A stretch of 64,000 nt of DNA. Origin: CAKZML01 sp963823435 (GTDB taxonomy: Bacteria > Pseudomonadota > Gammaproteobacteria > Steroidobacterales > BM003). The translations under genes were made by a program, and so were the position numbers. Numbering within the stretch: position 1 is the stretch's first letter; each line of letters opens with the position of its first letter. The notes below the pieces were generated by a model, which made no database searches, was not told the origin of the DNA, and was given only the letters and a program-made list of their open reading frames with translations. The stretch spans positions 992,001 to 1,056,000 of the forward strand of contig CAWGLN010000001.1 in assembly GCA_963823435.1 (NCBI GenBank), given 5' to 3'. Positions 43,253 to 52,849 of the stretch are shown here, one piece after another.

Positions 43253-44066
43253 ATTTGGGCATCGCCATTCCCAGTCCGGGTTCACGGCGGGCGTAACCCT
43301 CGGGCGCCTGGAACGTCTGCTCACCAATCTCCAACTCCTGACTCCCCATAATGCGGGTGTCGGTCAGTATTTGGCCGTCCACATAGAGCCGGCTGATCAG
43401 GGACAAGGCGCCGGCTGGTACCATCTCGGGTAACGGGCTGTCGGGAATAGGCAGGATGCCGCTACTGTTCAGACCACCGATAACGTCCTTGTAAAACAAA
43501 CCTACTGACCTTAAGACGCTCTCCAGTTCTTTCCCACCCACCATTTCGGCGCTTGGGCCAATACAGTTTTCCTGCACCAGGGTGTCCTGTCTGAATACAC
43601 GTAACCAGCGGCATTCCTGGCCGTTGGCAGCCTTCCCCAGTTGATCGGTTTCCACCAGTCGCATGACTTCGCCGGACGGTTCTCCAGACAGGTCAAGCGT
43701 GCCGCCCAGCATTTCGACCACCCAGTCCCGTTGCGCCTTTGGCAGATTGTCAAGCTGGTTGCGCACCTCGCGCGCAACCGGATCGATACTGGAAGCAATG
43801 CCATCCGCAGTCGCTTTATCCAGTTCTGTATACCAGCGCTCGGCATGGTTGATCAGTATCATGCCCGGGCCGGCCCCCAGGAAAATCAGACTGCGTTCAG
43901 AATCCAGATCCATGCGGATTCTGTCTTGGTCTATGAGTAATTGGCTGCTGAAACGTCCGTTGTCAGAACCGATGCCGCTGCCTCGGGACTCCACATCAAC
44001 GCGTATACCGGCCTGTAGCACGGCGCTGGCAAGTAGCATCAGGGCGATAGTGATAAGTCTGATCAT
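43251..44066 (-). CDS. Exported hypothetical protein, DUF4412-like
   Basis: A 271-residue protein from the ATG at 44064-44066, with a signal peptide (IRLITIALMLLASAVLQA). The mature part has repeated beta strands: LLIDQDRIRMDLDSERSLIFL, MILINHAERWYTELDKATAD, and later QECRWLRVFRQDTLVQENC and ELEIGEQTFQAPEGY. This pattern (a ligand-sensing beta domain with a closing f-x-x-P-x-G-Y) resembles DUF4412/LolA-like periplasmic proteins. An in-frame extension upstream of 44066 has no signal sequence and is discarded. Divergent from gshA. Confidence 0.65.
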   Translation of the reverse strand: MIRLITIALMLLASAVLQAGIRVDVESRGSGIGSDNGRFSSQLLIDQDRIRMDLDSERSLIFLGAGPGMILINHAERWYTELDKATADGIASSIDPVAREVRNQLDNLPKAQRDWVVEMLGGTLDLSGEPSGEVMRLVETDQLGKAANGQECRWLRVFRQDTLVQENCIGPSAEMVGGKELESVLRSVGLFYKDVIGGLNSSGILPIPDSPLPEMVPAGALSLISRLYVDGQILTDTRIMGSQELEIGEQTFQAPEGYARREPGLGMAMPK

Positions 44067-44180
44067 GGGTGCACTCGCTCTGTGTCTCCAGGTTGACCCT
44101 GGTGTTTGCGGAAAAATCCGGGGCTGATCATTGGCGAGAAACGGGGGCGGGTCAAGTGTCTTCATAATGATACGTTCAAG

Positions 44181-44207
44181 GTGACACTGACCGATTAACT
44201 GTATAAT
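44181..44207 (+). promoter_or_regulatory. Probable gshA promoter
   Basis: A perfect -10 hexamer TATAAT lies at 44202-44207, 118 bp before the gshA GTG. The nearest -35-like hexamer is GTGACA at 44181-44186, with a short 15-base spacer, so the -10 is convincing and the -35 is weak. Confidence 0.5.
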
Positions 44208-44324
44208 TTCTGGCCTTCCCGATTTTTCCTGTTTACGGTGTTTTCCCGGGCAGGCGGGAACAGCGGACCTCCGGCCCCGAGGCCGTTGCGTTTTGGACGG
44301 CATGGATTATGAAGGAGCGGCCTG

Positions 44325-45893
44325 GTGGCTGATACGCTAACAACAAGAATCCAGAGTTTGCAGGAGCTGGACCGACCCGATATCTGGCAGGGTTCGCGCA
44401 AGGGGCTGGAGAAAGAGTCATTGCGTCTTGACCCTTCGGGCAGGCTTGCCCAGACCCCGCATCCGGGGTCACTGGGTGCCGCGCTGACCAACCGCTTTAT
44501 CACGACGGACTATTCAGAGGCCTTGATGGAACTGGTGACGCCTGCGTTGGAGGACAGCGCAGCCACCCGGCAATTTCTTTGCGACATTCACCAGTTTGTG
44601 TATGACAAGCTTGGTGATGAATTGCTTTGGCCTGCCAGCATGCCGTGTGGGTTGAGCGGCGAAGAGAGCGTGCCGATCGCCGAATATGGCAGTTCCAATA
44701 TCGGGCAGATGAAGCACGTCTATCGCAGGGGGCTTGGGCATCGCTACGGTCGCATGATGCAGGTGATCGCCGGCGTGCACTTCAACTTCTCGTTTTCCGA
44801 TGATTTTTGGGAAAGTTATCAGGAGTTGCTGGGCAGTGATTTGCAGCCTGCAGAATTTCGCAATCAGCATTACATGGGGCTGATCCGGAATTTCCACCGA
44901 ACAGGGTGGCTGGTGTTGTACTTGTTTGGAGCTTCGCCAGCGCTGTGTAAATCCTTCATGCGTGGGCGTGACACGGACCTGCAGGCGTTTGACGAGAGTT
45001 CGTTTTTCCGCCCTTATGCCACCTCGCTGCGTATGAGCGACCTGGGGTACCACAACCAGACCCAGTCCGCTCTTAACGTCTCGGTTAATTCTCTGCCGGA
45101 ATATCTGCGCGATCTGAACCGGGCGGTCAGTACGCCTTATGCTGACTACCAGCGCATCGGTGTGGAAACTGACGGCGACTACCGCCAACTGAATGCCAAT
45201 CTGCTGCAGATAGAAAACGAGTACTACAGCATGATTCGGCCAAAGCGAGTCATAAAATCGGGCCAGCGACCAACCAGTGCACTGGCCGCTGGTGGAGTGC
45301 AATATGTTGAAGTTCGCGCCCTGGATCTGAATGTATTCGACCCTGCCGGTGTGAGCGAAACCCAGATGCGTTTTCTCGAGGCCATGCTGTTGTACTGTCT
45401 GCTGCAGGAAAGTCCGCCGATTGAAGATGATGAGTACGCATCCGTGGGTATCAACCAGGGAAGGGTGGCTGACAGAGGCAGGCAACCTGGCCTTGAGCTG
45501 ATTCGCGACGGACAGGACATATCGCTCAAGACCTGGGCCGGTGAACTGCTGGAGGGCATGGCCAGTGTCTGCAAATTGCTGGACCAGGGTTTTGACCAGC
45601 CACTGTATATGCCGGCTTTGGAGGCGCAGCAGGAAAAGGTGTCGGACCCTGAAAGCACGCCTTCCGCGAGAGTGCTGCGGGAAATGCAGGAACGGGGTGA
45701 GTCATTTATGCAATTCGGTTCCCGCTGGGCCAGGCAGCACCGGGATTTTTTCCATGGATTACAACGGTGTGATCCGGGCCGGGTAAGTCAGTTTGTAGCT
45801 GAGGCCAGCGCCTCGGTGGCACGGCAACGGGATATTGAGCGCAAGGATAGCGTGAGCTTCAAACAGTACCTGGAACAGTATTTTTCCACCTAG
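44325..45893 (+). CDS. gshA: Glutamate-cysteine ligase
   Basis: A 522-residue proteobacterial type 1 GshA. IWQGSRKGLEKESLRLDPSG and FITTDYSEALMELVTPALE hold the nucleotide/metal and substrate residues. WPASMPC, YGSSNIGQMKHVYRRGL, VIAGVHFNFSFSD and GVQYVEVRALDLNVFDPAG are also conserved. GTG start at 44325 with GAAGGAG 7 bases upstream. It makes gamma-glutamylcysteine, the first step to glutathione, which MaiA in this window needs. No gshB is adjacent. Confidence 0.95.
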   Translation: MADTLTTRIQSLQELDRPDIWQGSRKGLEKESLRLDPSGRLAQTPHPGSLGAALTNRFITTDYSEALMELVTPALEDSAATRQFLCDIHQFVYDKLGDELLWPASMPCGLSGEESVPIAEYGSSNIGQMKHVYRRGLGHRYGRMMQVIAGVHFNFSFSDDFWESYQELLGSDLQPAEFRNQHYMGLIRNFHRTGWLVLYLFGASPALCKSFMRGRDTDLQAFDESSFFRPYATSLRMSDLGYHNQTQSALNVSVNSLPEYLRDLNRAVSTPYADYQRIGVETDGDYRQLNANLLQIENEYYSMIRPKRVIKSGQRPTSALAAGGVQYVEVRALDLNVFDPAGVSETQMRFLEAMLLYCLLQESPPIEDDEYASVGINQGRVADRGRQPGLELIRDGQDISLKTWAGELLEGMASVCKLLDQGFDQPLYMPALEAQQEKVSDPESTPSARVLREMQERGESFMQFGSRWARQHRDFFHGLQRCDPGRVSQFVAEASASVARQRDIERKDSVSFKQYLEQYFST

Positions 45894-45904
45894 GCAATGG
45901 CGGT

Positions 45905-45941
45905 GGAGGAGGTCGTCCTATTGGGCGACCTCCTCGGTTTT
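45905..45941 (+). terminator. Probable gshA terminator overlapping the end of the RND gene
   Basis: GAGGAGGTCG (45906-45915) pairs with CGACCTCCTC (45926-45935) around a 10-base loop, followed by GGTTTT. The right arm lies inside the C-terminal codons of the convergent RND permease (stop at 45918). The T tract is short, so strength is uncertain. Confidence 0.55.
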
Positions 45942-48900
45942 GACATCCACGGATTTGCGCAGACGAGTGATCAGACGGCTGACGTGTTCCGGCGATTTTG
46001 TGTTTCTTGCCATCAACAGATAAAAGGCCGGCACGACGAACAGTGTGAGCAGAGTCGAGGTCGTCACGCCGAACATGACCACAATGCCAATGGGAATCCG
46101 ACTTTCTGCGCCCGCGCCGCCAGACATCACCAGTGGCAGCGCCCCGATGATGGTGCAGGTGCTGGTCATCAGCACCGGCCTCAGGCGAATCGCGGCCGCC
46201 TTGACGATGGCCTCGTGGAATTCCTCGCCTGCATCCCGCAGCTGATTCGTGAATTCGACGATCAGTACGCCGTTCTTGGCCGCCAGTCCGATCAGCAGGA
46301 TTACACCGATCTGGCTGTACACATTGATGCTCTGGTCAAATAACCAGAGCCCGCCGAGCGCGCCGGCCAGGGCCAGCGGCACCGACATCATGATAATGAA
46401 CGGGTGTTTGAAGCTCTCGAACTGGGCGGCCAGCACCAGGTAGACAATCACTGCAGCCATCAGGAAAGTCCAGTACAGGGAGCTTCCCGCCTCCTTGAAT
46501 TCCCGCGATTCCCCGTCCCAACTCAGGCGCGCCGTAGGCGGAAGCACTTGCCTCGCAATAGCCTCCATATCATTCAGCGCCTGGCCCAGGGAGTAGTCTC
46601 CCTCGATATCGCCCGAAACGGTAATACTGCGCAGGCGCTCGAAGCGATTGAGTTCGTTCGGACCGGCCCTGCCTTCCAGCGTGACCAGGTTGGCCAGGGG
46701 AATCAGCCTGCCGCTGGTTTCTGAACGCACATACAGATTGCTGAGATCCGTCGGGGTGGCCCGATCTTGCTCACGTCCCTGCAGGATAACGCGATACTCC
46801 TGACCTCTATCCACGTAAGTGGTCACGATGCGCGAGCCGAGCATGGTTTCCAGGGTGCGGCCAATGTTCTGGAGGGAGACACCCAGGGTGGCGGACCGGT
46901 CGCGATCCACTGCGACCCGGATTTGTGGCTTGCGTTCGTTATAGTCCGAATCCAGCCCCTTGATATTGGGAATGGCGGAGGCCATCTCGATGATCTGGTC
47001 GCGCCAGCCGGCGATTTCCTCGTACTCGCTTCCGCCCAGCACCATTTGTATGGACTGCCCGCCTCCGCGCACACCCAGTCCCTGGGGTGTATTCACCGAG
47101 GTGATAACCCCGGGGAATGAGGCCAGCTTTGTACGCACCCTGGCAGCAATTTGCTCCGTACTCTCGGTCCGCTTGGACCAATCCTCCAGCAGCACGATGG
47201 CTCTCGCGGAGTTCACCTCGCCGCTGGATCCCCAACTGCCGGGCAGGCGGATCAGCACGCGCATGATGTTTCCGGCCTCGACCTCCTGCATCAGGACCGC
47301 CTCCATTTGCCGGGCGTAACGATCGGTATATTCCAGGGTCGCCCCCTCGGGTGCGAGCATGTATGCGAAAAACACGCCACGGTCTTCCTTTGGCGCGTAC
47401 TCAGATGGCAGGGCCTTGAACAAACCTACCGCCGCAAGGCAGGTAACCAGGCTGAAAAGCAAAACCACCCAATTGTGAGCAAGGCTGTGGCGCAGCAGGC
47501 CCTGGTAACGCTGGGAAAGCCGCTGGAAAAAATCATCGACCTTGCGCGGAAGACCGCTGCGCACCGCGTCCCCCTTGAGAATCTTGGAGCTCATCATGGG
47601 CGTGAGGGTCAGTGCAACGAGGCTGGAAATAGCCACGGCTGCTGCCAGCGATATGCCGAACTCACCGAACAGCCGCCCCACGTTGCCCTGGATAAAGGAA
47701 ATGGGCACAAATACCGCGACCAGCACGGCGGTGGTGGCGATCACGGCGAATGTGATCTCCCTGCTGCCATCAAGGGCCGCCAGCAAGCGCGGTTGACCGT
47801 CCTCTATGCGGCGATAGATGTTTTCCAAAACCACGATGCCGTCGTCAACCACCAGGCCGATGGCCAGCACCATGCCGAGCAGGATCAGCACGTTTACCGA
47901 GTAGCCCATAACCAGCATCACCATGAACGTGGCGATAATGGAAACCGGCACCGTCAAGGCCGGAATCAGGGTTGCCCTCAGACTGCCCAGAAACAGGTAA
48001 ATGACGATAAGCACCAGGGTCAGGGAAAAGGCCAGTGCCTTGTACACCTCCTTCATGGACGCATCGATGAATAGCGAGCGGTCGTAATTTACCTCCAGGC
48101 GAACCGAGGGAGGTAAGGAAGGCATGACTTCCTCTATGGCCTTGCGCACATTGGCGGCCACTTCCACGGTGTTGGCACGGGAAAGTTGCTCAATGGCCAG
48201 GCTGATGGCCGGAATGCCATTACCCCGGGCGATGCTGCGATCGTTTTCCGCTGCCCTGCGTACCTCGGCCACGTCCCCCAATCGCACCAGGGTGCCGTCA
48301 AGGCCCCGCCCGATGACAAGTAGCCTGAAGCCTGTCTCATCGGTCAGGCCGGTCTCCGTGCGCAGGGTAAATTCCAGTTGCTCCGATTCAAGTCGGCCTG
48401 CCGGCAGTTCAACGTTTTCCCGGCGCAAGGCGGATTCCACGTCGGCCACTGTCAGCCCGCGTCCGGCCAGCGCGCGACGGTCCATCCAGATCCTCATGGC
48501 ATAACGCCTGGCGCCGGACAGGTTCACCCTGGCCACACCCTGGACCGAGGAAAACCTGTCTATCAGTACACGTTCCGCATAGTCCGTGAGCTCCAGGTTG
48601 GACATGCCATCGCTGGTGAGGTTGATGTACATGATGGCCCGGGTGTTGCTGTCCACCTTGGCGATCTCGGGGGTTTCCGCTTCCTCCGGCAGGTCGTCCA
48701 GCACACGGGAAACCCGGTCGCGAATGTCGTTGGCGGCGCCGTCAATATCGCGTGCCAGGTTGAATTCGACATTAATACTGGACCTCTCGTCCTGGCTGGA
48801 AGAGGTGAGTTTGAGAACGCCTTCCAGACCGGCGACCCGGTCCTCGATGACCTGCGTAATCTTGGTCTCAACTACCTGGGCCGAGGCGCCGCGATAGTTC

Positions 48901-49046
48901 GTCTCTATCGACACTATGGGCGGATCAATGTCCGGATACTCGCGCACTGGAAGCCGGGACAGGGCGATCAGCCCAAGGATCACCAGCAACAGGCTCAGCA
49001 CCATGGCAAATACCGGTCGTCTGACCGACAGTTCGGAGAGGGTCAT
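45918..49046 (-). CDS. RND efflux permease (HAE-1/AcrB-like family)
   Basis: A 1042-residue RND pump. It opens MTLSELSVRRPVFAMVLSLL, has two large periplasmic loops, and shows the transmembrane-4 proton-relay motif GLVVDDGIVVLENIYRRIED with paired Asp residues. FVPISFIQGNVGRLFGEFG (HAE signature region) and the second-half repeat LIGLAAKNGVLIVEFTNQLRD follow. Twelve transmembrane helices are expected. It exports hydrophobic compounds with the adaptor just upstream; no outer-membrane channel gene is present, so a TolC-like protein from elsewhere is needed. Start overlaps the adaptor stop by 4 bp. Frame intact. Confidence 0.93.
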   Translation of the reverse strand: MTLSELSVRRPVFAMVLSLLLVILGLIALSRLPVREYPDIDPPIVSIETNYRGASAQVVETKITQVIEDRVAGLEGVLKLTSSSQDERSSINVEFNLARDIDGAANDIRDRVSRVLDDLPEEAETPEIAKVDSNTRAIMYINLTSDGMSNLELTDYAERVLIDRFSSVQGVARVNLSGARRYAMRIWMDRRALAGRGLTVADVESALRRENVELPAGRLESEQLEFTLRTETGLTDETGFRLLVIGRGLDGTLVRLGDVAEVRRAAENDRSIARGNGIPAISLAIEQLSRANTVEVAANVRKAIEEVMPSLPPSVRLEVNYDRSLFIDASMKEVYKALAFSLTLVLIVIYLFLGSLRATLIPALTVPVSIIATFMVMLVMGYSVNVLILLGMVLAIGLVVDDGIVVLENIYRRIEDGQPRLLAALDGSREITFAVIATTAVLVAVFVPISFIQGNVGRLFGEFGISLAAAVAISSLVALTLTPMMSSKILKGDAVRSGLPRKVDDFFQRLSQRYQGLLRHSLAHNWVVLLFSLVTCLAAVGLFKALPSEYAPKEDRGVFFAYMLAPEGATLEYTDRYARQMEAVLMQEVEAGNIMRVLIRLPGSWGSSGEVNSARAIVLLEDWSKRTESTEQIAARVRTKLASFPGVITSVNTPQGLGVRGGGQSIQMVLGGSEYEEIAGWRDQIIEMASAIPNIKGLDSDYNERKPQIRVAVDRDRSATLGVSLQNIGRTLETMLGSRIVTTYVDRGQEYRVILQGREQDRATPTDLSNLYVRSETSGRLIPLANLVTLEGRAGPNELNRFERLRSITVSGDIEGDYSLGQALNDMEAIARQVLPPTARLSWDGESREFKEAGSSLYWTFLMAAVIVYLVLAAQFESFKHPFIIMMSVPLALAGALGGLWLFDQSINVYSQIGVILLIGLAAKNGVLIVEFTNQLRDAGEEFHEAIVKAAAIRLRPVLMTSTCTIIGALPLVMSGGAGAESRIPIGIVVMFGVTTSTLLTLFVVPAFYLLMARNTKSPEHVSRLITRLRKSVDVKTEEVAQ

Positions 49047-50080
49047 GGGCGCGTCTCATCGGCGGACAACTCGCGCAGCACTTCCACCCTCACGCCGAGG
49101 TGCAGACGTTGGGTGCCTTCCACCACGATGATGTCATTTTCCTGTAGACCGTCAAGAATCTCCACTTCGCCGGGCCGGCGGCGGCCGGTATGCACCTGCC
49201 GTTTATCCACGATGCCATCCTTGACCACGTATACATACTCGCGACTTTGTTCGGATACCACTGCCTGCTCGGGGATTACCAGGGCATTGGTGGTCTGCTG
49301 GGTAACCACTACAGACAGCAACATGCCTGGTCGCAACAAGTTGTCCTGGTTGGGCACCAGGGCCCGAACCATCACCGAGCGTGTCACCGGGTCGACCCGG
49401 GTGTCCACGCTGGCCACCTGGCCGCGAAAATCCACTCCCGGATAGGCAATGCTGGTGGCGTGGACTTCCAGGCCGGGACTGACATGCGCCAGCAATGCTT
49501 CGGGCAGTGAGAAATCCAGCTTGATCGTACTCAGGTCGTCCAGGGTGGTGATCAGGCTTCCGGGAGAAACCAGGCTTCCGGTGCTGATGCGGCGCAGCCC
49601 GACGCGGCCGGCAAAGGATGCCTTGATAGTGAGGTCGTCCAGCCGGGCCCTGGCTACCTGTACCCTGGCCTTGTCGGCCTGCATCTTGGATTCCAGTTGC
49701 TTTAGTTCAGAACGCGAAATGGATTGTGTGCGATCCAGTTGTGCGGCTCTTTCGAAGTTGCTGCTGCTTTCACCGAGGTCGGCTTTTGCCACTGCCAGGT
49801 TGGCCTTCGCTTCCTCAGTGTCAAGTTGCACCAGCACCTGGCCTGTGTGGACCAGCTGGCCCTCTTCGAAATGAATCTCGCGCACCCTCTCTGAGACCTG
49901 GGAGGTCACGTCCACGGACTCATTGGCCCGCGTGGTGCCCAGGCTCTCGGCCTGGGTGGGCATGGGTATGCTAACCACTTTCTTGGTAACCACCGGCACC
50001 GGTGCCTGTTGTGCATTGGCCTGCAAAGGGGCCAGGGCCAGAAGCAGGCCGGTGAGTAAAACAGCTGTAAGTCGAAACAT
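49043..50080 (-). CDS. RND efflux periplasmic adaptor (membrane fusion protein)
   Basis: A 345-residue adaptor. The signal peptide ends AQA-type (LLLALAPLQANAQQ). The lipoyl half (VSERVREIHFEEGQLVHTGQVLVQLD), a coiled-coil hairpin (NFERAAQLDRTQSISRSELK), the second lipoyl half (IKASFAGRVGLRRISTGSLV) and the beta-barrel (VVTQQTTNALVIPEQAVV) follow in order. No lipobox is seen, so it is periplasmic. Same operon as the permease. Confidence 0.92.
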   Translation of the reverse strand: MFRLTAVLLTGLLLALAPLQANAQQAPVPVVTKKVVSIPMPTQAESLGTTRANESVDVTSQVSERVREIHFEEGQLVHTGQVLVQLDTEEAKANLAVAKADLGESSSNFERAAQLDRTQSISRSELKQLESKMQADKARVQVARARLDDLTIKASFAGRVGLRRISTGSLVSPGSLITTLDDLSTIKLDFSLPEALLAHVSPGLEVHATSIAYPGVDFRGQVASVDTRVDPVTRSVMVRALVPNQDNLLRPGMLLSVVVTQQTTNALVIPEQAVVSEQSREYVYVVKDGIVDKRQVHTGRRRPGEVEILDGLQENDIIVVEGTQRLHLGVRVEVLRELSADETRP

Positions 50081-50093
50081 TATTCCCAGGTTC

Positions 50094-50996
50094 CTATTGC
50101 TGGATGAGCGTGCCGTGGCTGCGCACCCAGTTGCCGTAAAGTTCTTGCATTGTACCCGTCAGGCTCCCGGCATGGTCTGCAATACGCCGCCCATCCACCT
50201 CCAGTACCGGTGTGAGTTCGCCCATGGTGCCGGTGGTGAACATCTCGTCAGCGCTGTACACCTCGGTCAGGGAAAGGTTTTTCTCCACCGTACTCACGCC
50301 GTGCTCACGTGCAAGCCGAATCACCAACGCCCGTGTTATACCGGGAAGACAGCTGTCCGCGTGCGGTGTATACAGTACGCCCTTTTTGACCACGAATACG
50401 TTGGTATCGTTGGTTTCCGAAACAAAGCCGTTCAGGTCCAGCATTAATGCGCTGTCTACCCCGGCCACATTTGCCTCTATGCTGGCCAGGATGTTGTTGA
50501 TCAGGTTGTTGTGATGGATTTTCGAGTCCAGGCACTGGGGTGAATTTCTCCTGGTAGCGGCTGTTACCAGGCGAATGCCGGGACCCGGGTATACCGGCGC
50601 TTTCCATTCCGCCAGGACGATCAGGCAGCATCCCGACCGATTCAGCCGGGGATTCATCCCGGAGGTGACCTTCTCGCCCCGGGTCAGGGTCAGGCGCACA
50701 TGGGCGCCGTCGTGCATACCGTTGGCCGACAGGGTCTGGAACAGGGCGTCCTGCACCTGCTGCCGGGATGGGACTCCCTGGAACGCCATGGCCTTGGCGG
50801 AGTCCAGCAACCTGTCCAGGTGTGCCTCCAGTTCGGCGATACGTCCGTCGTAAACCCGCAGTCCTTCCCAGACCGCATCCCCTCCCTGTACGGCACTGTC
50901 GAACACTGAAATTTTTGCCTGGTCACGCGGCAGGAGATGTCCTGCCACATGAATCTGGATATTGGCGTTTCTGGGATCTGGAAGGTCGGGTCTCAT
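50094..50996 (-). CDS. Class IV PLP aminotransferase, IlvE/D-alanine-transaminase-like
   Basis: A 300-residue fold-type IV transaminase. ISVFDSAVQGGDAVWEGLRVYDGR near the N-terminus, the PLP lysine in CLDSKIHHNNLINNI and the cofactor-binding SETNDTNVFVVKKG and MFTTGTMGELTPVLEVDG are all present. ALMLDLNGFVSE shows the Glu that binds the pyridine nitrogen. The substrate could be branched-chain amino acids, D-amino acids or aminodeoxychorismate-type. The start overlaps the sulfotransferase-like gene stop (ATGA), which suggests a two-gene unit. Confidence 0.85.
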   Translation of the reverse strand: MRPDLPDPRNANIQIHVAGHLLPRDQAKISVFDSAVQGGDAVWEGLRVYDGRIAELEAHLDRLLDSAKAMAFQGVPSRQQVQDALFQTLSANGMHDGAHVRLTLTRGEKVTSGMNPRLNRSGCCLIVLAEWKAPVYPGPGIRLVTAATRRNSPQCLDSKIHHNNLINNILASIEANVAGVDSALMLDLNGFVSETNDTNVFVVKKGVLYTPHADSCLPGITRALVIRLAREHGVSTVEKNLSLTEVYSADEMFTTGTMGELTPVLEVDGRRIADHAGSLTGTMQELYGNWVRSHGTLIQQ

Positions 50997-51734
50997 GGGT
51001 GACTCGCTGGTGTGCTGGTCGCGTAGCGGTAGAGTTTCTCATAATAGCCCCTGGACTCCTCAAGCAGGGGCTCCAGTGCCGGTGGGAAGGGCCTGGTTTT
51101 GTGCTGGTAGTGGCCAAAGCCCGTGGTTTGGTGCACCCGGTGGTACCAGTGGGGCGCCCACACACCGTCTTCGGGCTTTGCACCCCTGGGCCAGGCCAGC
51201 ATTGCCTGCTCGAATTCCAGGCCCAACTCCTCGCATATTCGGCCGAGGACTCCGGGTGGGTCCAGCAGCAGTTCCCTGGCATCGATAACCGGGGGCGACT
51301 GGCCAAGATCCCGCAGTTCCTGCAGCAATTCCCATTGCAGGGCCAGGCCGGTGTCACGCAGCGTGGGCTGCGGTATTTGCTTTTGCAGCGAGGGCAGCAT
51401 TTGTGCAGGGTCGCGTATTAACAGCAGGTTGAGACTGTGGTCGAGGAAGCTGCGATCCATGTCGCGCAGGTGATGCGCCATTTGCTTCAGAAACAGGTAG
51501 GGGCGTCGCCCGCGGTGTTGCATCAGGCCCCGCATCACCCGGTCGCCGTCGCAATCCATATCGGTCATGACTTCCCGGGCCGCCGGGTGATCCGCCCCGC
51601 TAACCCGCAGGTAGTGACCGTATAACGGCTCGTCAACCACCACGGTGTCGCTGCGCTGACGAAAGCTGTACATGAGGGCGGTCGAGACGTTGCGGGGCCC
51701 CGACCACATGTTGATTACGGTTGAAACGACTCAC
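50993..51734 (-). CDS. Sulfotransferase-like P-loop protein paired with the aminotransferase (frameshifted at the start)
   Basis: About 246 residues. NMWSGPRNVSTALMYSFRQR is a PAPS-type P-loop (5'-phosphosulfate-binding-like) and VVDEPLYGHYLR follows. RPYLFLKQMAHHL, LNLLLIRDPAQMLPSL and YHRVHQTTGFGHY come later. Such sulfotransferase-like domains occur beside, or fused to, class IV aminotransferases, including plant branched-chain aminotransferase-like proteins. The GTG at 51732-51734 reads MSRFNR; one extra A in the AA near 51715 then shifts into INMWSGPRN, so the true start is taken as 51734. ATG at 51709 would be the start if the break is real. Confidence 0.7.
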
Positions 51735-51766
51735 TGCCAGTTCGTAGCGTCCCGGGTTGTCGCCTG

Positions 51767-52757
51767 TTAGTCCTCGTCGTCGAATATGCCGACGGTGACC
51801 GTGCCGTCCGGTCCGACCGCCGCGCGGAACATACCCTCGCTGTTGTATACCATCGCAATATCGCCGTTCGGGAGCCAGGGCGATGAGACCGCCTTCTCCA
51901 CCCATGTCTACCAGCTGCTGATTGACCAGTTCATCTGCGGCCTGGGCGAGGCTGCGACCACCATAGCGCATCCTGGCGCACAGGTCGTGGGCCACCGCGG
52001 CACGTATAAAATACTCTCCGTGACCCGTGGCCGAGACTGCACAGCTGTTGTTGTCAGCATAGGTGCCGGCGCCAATAATGGGGGAGTCGCCGATACGCCC
52101 GTATCGCTTGTCTGTCATGCCACCGGTGGACGTGGCTGCGGCGAGGTTGCCCTGCATGTCCAGGGCAACCGCACCGACGGTACCGAAAATTTTGGGTTCC
52201 ACCCCCGACAGCCTGAGTTTCCGCGCTTGCTCCAGCTGGCGCCAGCGGCGCTCGGTATAGAAGTATTCCTGGGGCACCAATTCCATACCCTGTTCCCTGG
52301 CGAACTCTTCCGCACCCGCGCCAAACAGCATCACGTGACGGGAATTCTGCATGACCAGGCGGGCCAGTTCGATGGGGTTGCGGATATGTTGCAGTCCGGC
52401 TACCGCGCCGGCGGCCAGGTTGGAGCCGTCCATGATCGCCGCATCGAGTTCATTGACCCCGTCGTGGTTGAACACGGCGCCTTTGCCCGCGTTAAACATA
52501 GGCGAGTCTTCCATGATTCGTATGGCCGCGGTGACCGCATCCAGACTGCTGCCGCCCTGCTTCAGTATCCGGTGACCGCTGGTTGCCGCTTCCCGCAATG
52601 TGCTCCTGTAGGCCGCCACCATGTCGTGAGCCATACCCTCGCGGGTGAAGGTTCCCGCGCCACCGTGGATGACTATGGCAACAGGGGCGTCGTCTGCCAT
52701 GGCGGGTACTCCTGTGAGCGCGAGCAATAGGATGCTGGCCAATACTTGGAATCTCAT
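51767..52757 (-). CDS. Isoaspartyl peptidase / L-asparaginase (Ntn hydrolase, frameshifted)
   Basis: About 330 residues with a signal peptide (VLASILLLALTGVPAMA). VAIVIHGGAGTFTREGM and SSLDAVTAAIRIMEDSPMFNAGKGAVF are family marks. The autocleavage site is FGTVGAVALDMQG, where Thr becomes the nucleophile, followed by STGGMTDKRYGRIGDSPIIGAGTYA and SATGHGEYFIRAAVA. An extra C in the CCC at 51870-51872 breaks the frame. Past it, another frame gives NGDIAMVYNSEGMFRAAVG and ends at the TAA at 51767. It cleaves isoaspartyl dipeptides or asparagine, here in the periplasm. Confidence 0.88.
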
Positions 52758-52849
52758 ACCGGGGCCTTTCCGTGTGAGTGATTCGTATTGAGCATTCTGG
52801 CATCGACGAGGATAGAATGCAGCCCTGTTTACACACTCTGGAACAACCC

